From NCBI GenBank assembly GCA_002238855.1, contig MPND01000010.1:1-64000 (forward strand): DNA of 64,000 bases, given 5' to 3'. The DNA comes from SAR202 cluster bacterium bin90. GTDB taxonomy: Bacteria; Chloroflexota; Dehalococcoidia; Lucifugimonadales; JADFKI01. A model generated the notes under the pieces. The model was given only the letters and a program-made list of their open reading frames with translations, made no database searches and was not told where the DNA came from. The translations under genes and the position numbers were made by a program. Shown here piece after piece: positions 63,230 to 64,000 of the stretch. How positions within the stretch are numbered: position 1 is the stretch's first letter; every line of letters begins with the position of its first letter.

Positions 63230-64000
63230 CTATTCGCCGGACTTGATAAAGTCGGCAACACGCTCGCCAATCATGATCGTGGTCACATTGGTATTGGCGC
63301 GCGGGCAGTCAGGCATTATGGAAGCATCCGCGATGCGAAGACCTTCTACGCCGTGAACACGGCCATGCTGATCAACGACCGCAAGTGGATCGGACTCTGG
63401 CCCCATCTTGCAGGTGCAGGAAATGTGGTGCATCGTGGAGACTTCACGCCGGATCCACTCATCGAGTGCGTCGTCCGAATCAAGCTGGTTGGGTGTTGGT
63501 TCGTGCAACTCGTCAATGATCTGTGCGAGTTCCGGGTGCTCGGAAAGCCTGTTAGCCAGACGTACTCCCATGCGAAGCCGCTCTATGTCGAACGGGTCGC
63601 TGAGGTAGTTATACTCAAGTGCGGGTTGGGTGTTTGGGTCGGCCGACACGACACGCATTTCGCCGGATGATGCAGCCAGATAGATGCCGACAGACATAAT
63701 GAGCAGGCGCTCCTCCGAATTGAAGCGCATTATCTTGATCATATCGTTTCGCAGTTGTGAGCCTTCGGCCGTGTACCGCAGGGCGACCTTCTGCGCGCCT
63801 ACGCCGTCCGGTGGGATGGGGAATTCTGGATTGCAGCGCCAGCGCACATGCACGGCTGGATGATCGCGCAGGTTCTTGCCCACGCCCGCGAGATGATGGG
63901 CCACTGAGATGCCTGCCGCTTCAAGCTGCTCGGTGTCGCCGATGCCTGAAAGCATCAGCAGGTGAGGCGATCCGACCGCGCCTGCGCTGAGCACAATCTC
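63230..64000 (-). CDS. GMC-family oxidoreductase (C-terminal part)
   Basis: The final 256 residues of a GMC flavin oxidoreductase. The N-terminal FAD domain lies beyond the window edge. EIVLSAGAVGSPHLLMLSGIG (in parts) is the second GMC signature. HHISCTCKMG carries the catalytic His and RANTNVTTIMIGERVADFI the second active-site residue (Asn). Members oxidise choline, alcohols or sugars. Choline dehydrogenase would fit the dimethylglycine-dehydrogenase-like gene at 38848, but this is inference and other alcohols are equally possible. Confidence 0.92.
   Translation of the reverse strand, partial: EIVLSAGAVGSPHLLMLSGIGDTEQLEAAGISVAHHLAGVGKNLRDHPAVHVRWRCNPEFPIPPDGVGAQKVALRYTAEGSQLRNDMIKIMRFNSEERLLIMSVGIYLAASSGEMRVVSADPNTQPALEYNYLSDPFDIERLRMGVRLANRLSEHPELAQIIDELHEPTPNQLDSDDALDEWIRREVSTMHHISCTCKMGPESDPLAVVDQHGRVHGVEGLRIADASIMPDCPRANTNVTTIMIGERVADFIKSGE

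Overview
This window looks like part of the chromosome of an uncultivated Chloroflexota bacterium, probably on the Dehalococcoidia/SAR202 side. The argument is indirect. The 16S rRNA gene is bacterial but divergent. Coding density is high and the sequence is GC-rich. The gene content is dominated by flavin-dependent oxidoreductases, amidases, GcvT-fold proteins, a CoA-transferase, a cytosolic reductive-dehalogenase-like protein and a selenium-binding-protein/methanethiol-oxidase homologue, a mix typical of heterotrophs that break down diverse organic molecules. The taxonomy is inference and was not computed.

Layout. 1-1850 (minus strand): the 3' spacer, 16S rRNA and its promoter, with a long RNase III-type processing stem around the 16S. 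1.9-10.2 kb: sugar-phosphate-isomerase-like protein, an AT-richer unknown membrane protein, L-2-hydroxyglutarate oxidase, a CrtI-like FAD oxidoreductase, an amidase, an alanyl-tRNA editing protein and a scramblase-like protein. 10.2-20.9 kb (minus): an oligopeptide-type ABC transporter whose permease/binding-protein half (10208-14030) is separated from its ATPase half (18883-20920) by a small DUF protein, a VapBC module, a KdaD-like FAH enzyme and an orphan xanthine-dehydrogenase large subunit. 21-28.9 kb: small regulatory or housekeeping genes (cytidylate-kinase-like, cNMP-binding, DinB-like, apt), two LLM flavin oxidoreductases and a GLUG-repeat surface protein. 28.9-34.1 kb: three tandem amidase paralogues, with a Yip1-like membrane gene and a 32-codon amidase 5' remnant between the first two. 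34-44.5 kb: VOC protein, lysA, a DmdA/GcvT-like protein, an RdhA-like protein, a dimethylglycine/sarcosine-dehydrogenase-like fusion, three HAD hydrolases and an MBL hydrolase. 44.7-49.2 kb: an FMN-dependent alpha-hydroxy-acid oxidase, a class III CoA-transferase and a ThDP enzyme. 49.2-52.5 kb: TPR lipoprotein, a DUF433/DUF5615 toxin-antitoxin pair, a TlpA thioredoxin and a lipoprotein. 52.6-56.4 kb: the conserved rpmH-rnpA-yidD-(propeller lipoprotein)-yidC-jag cluster behind a strong consensus promoter. 56.5-64 kb: AI-2E-family permease, methanethiol-oxidase-like protein, a membrane protein, a GH15 enzyme, an APH-type kinase and a truncated GMC oxidoreductase running off the end.

How the genes fit together. 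Most form short metabolic operons for uptake (peptides or other small organics) and oxidative or hydrolytic attack on amides, hydroxy-acids, N- or S-methyl compounds and possibly halogenated compounds. The rpmH-jag cluster supplies ribosome, RNase P and membrane-insertion functions. No CRISPR array, tRNA, transposase or prophage was found. The most unusual items are the amidase remnant whose last codons supply the Shine-Dalgarno sequence and start of the Yip1-like gene, compensatory changes in 16S helix 28, the unknown 413-residue membrane protein, and degenerate intergenic repeats that run into the starts of two HAD genes.
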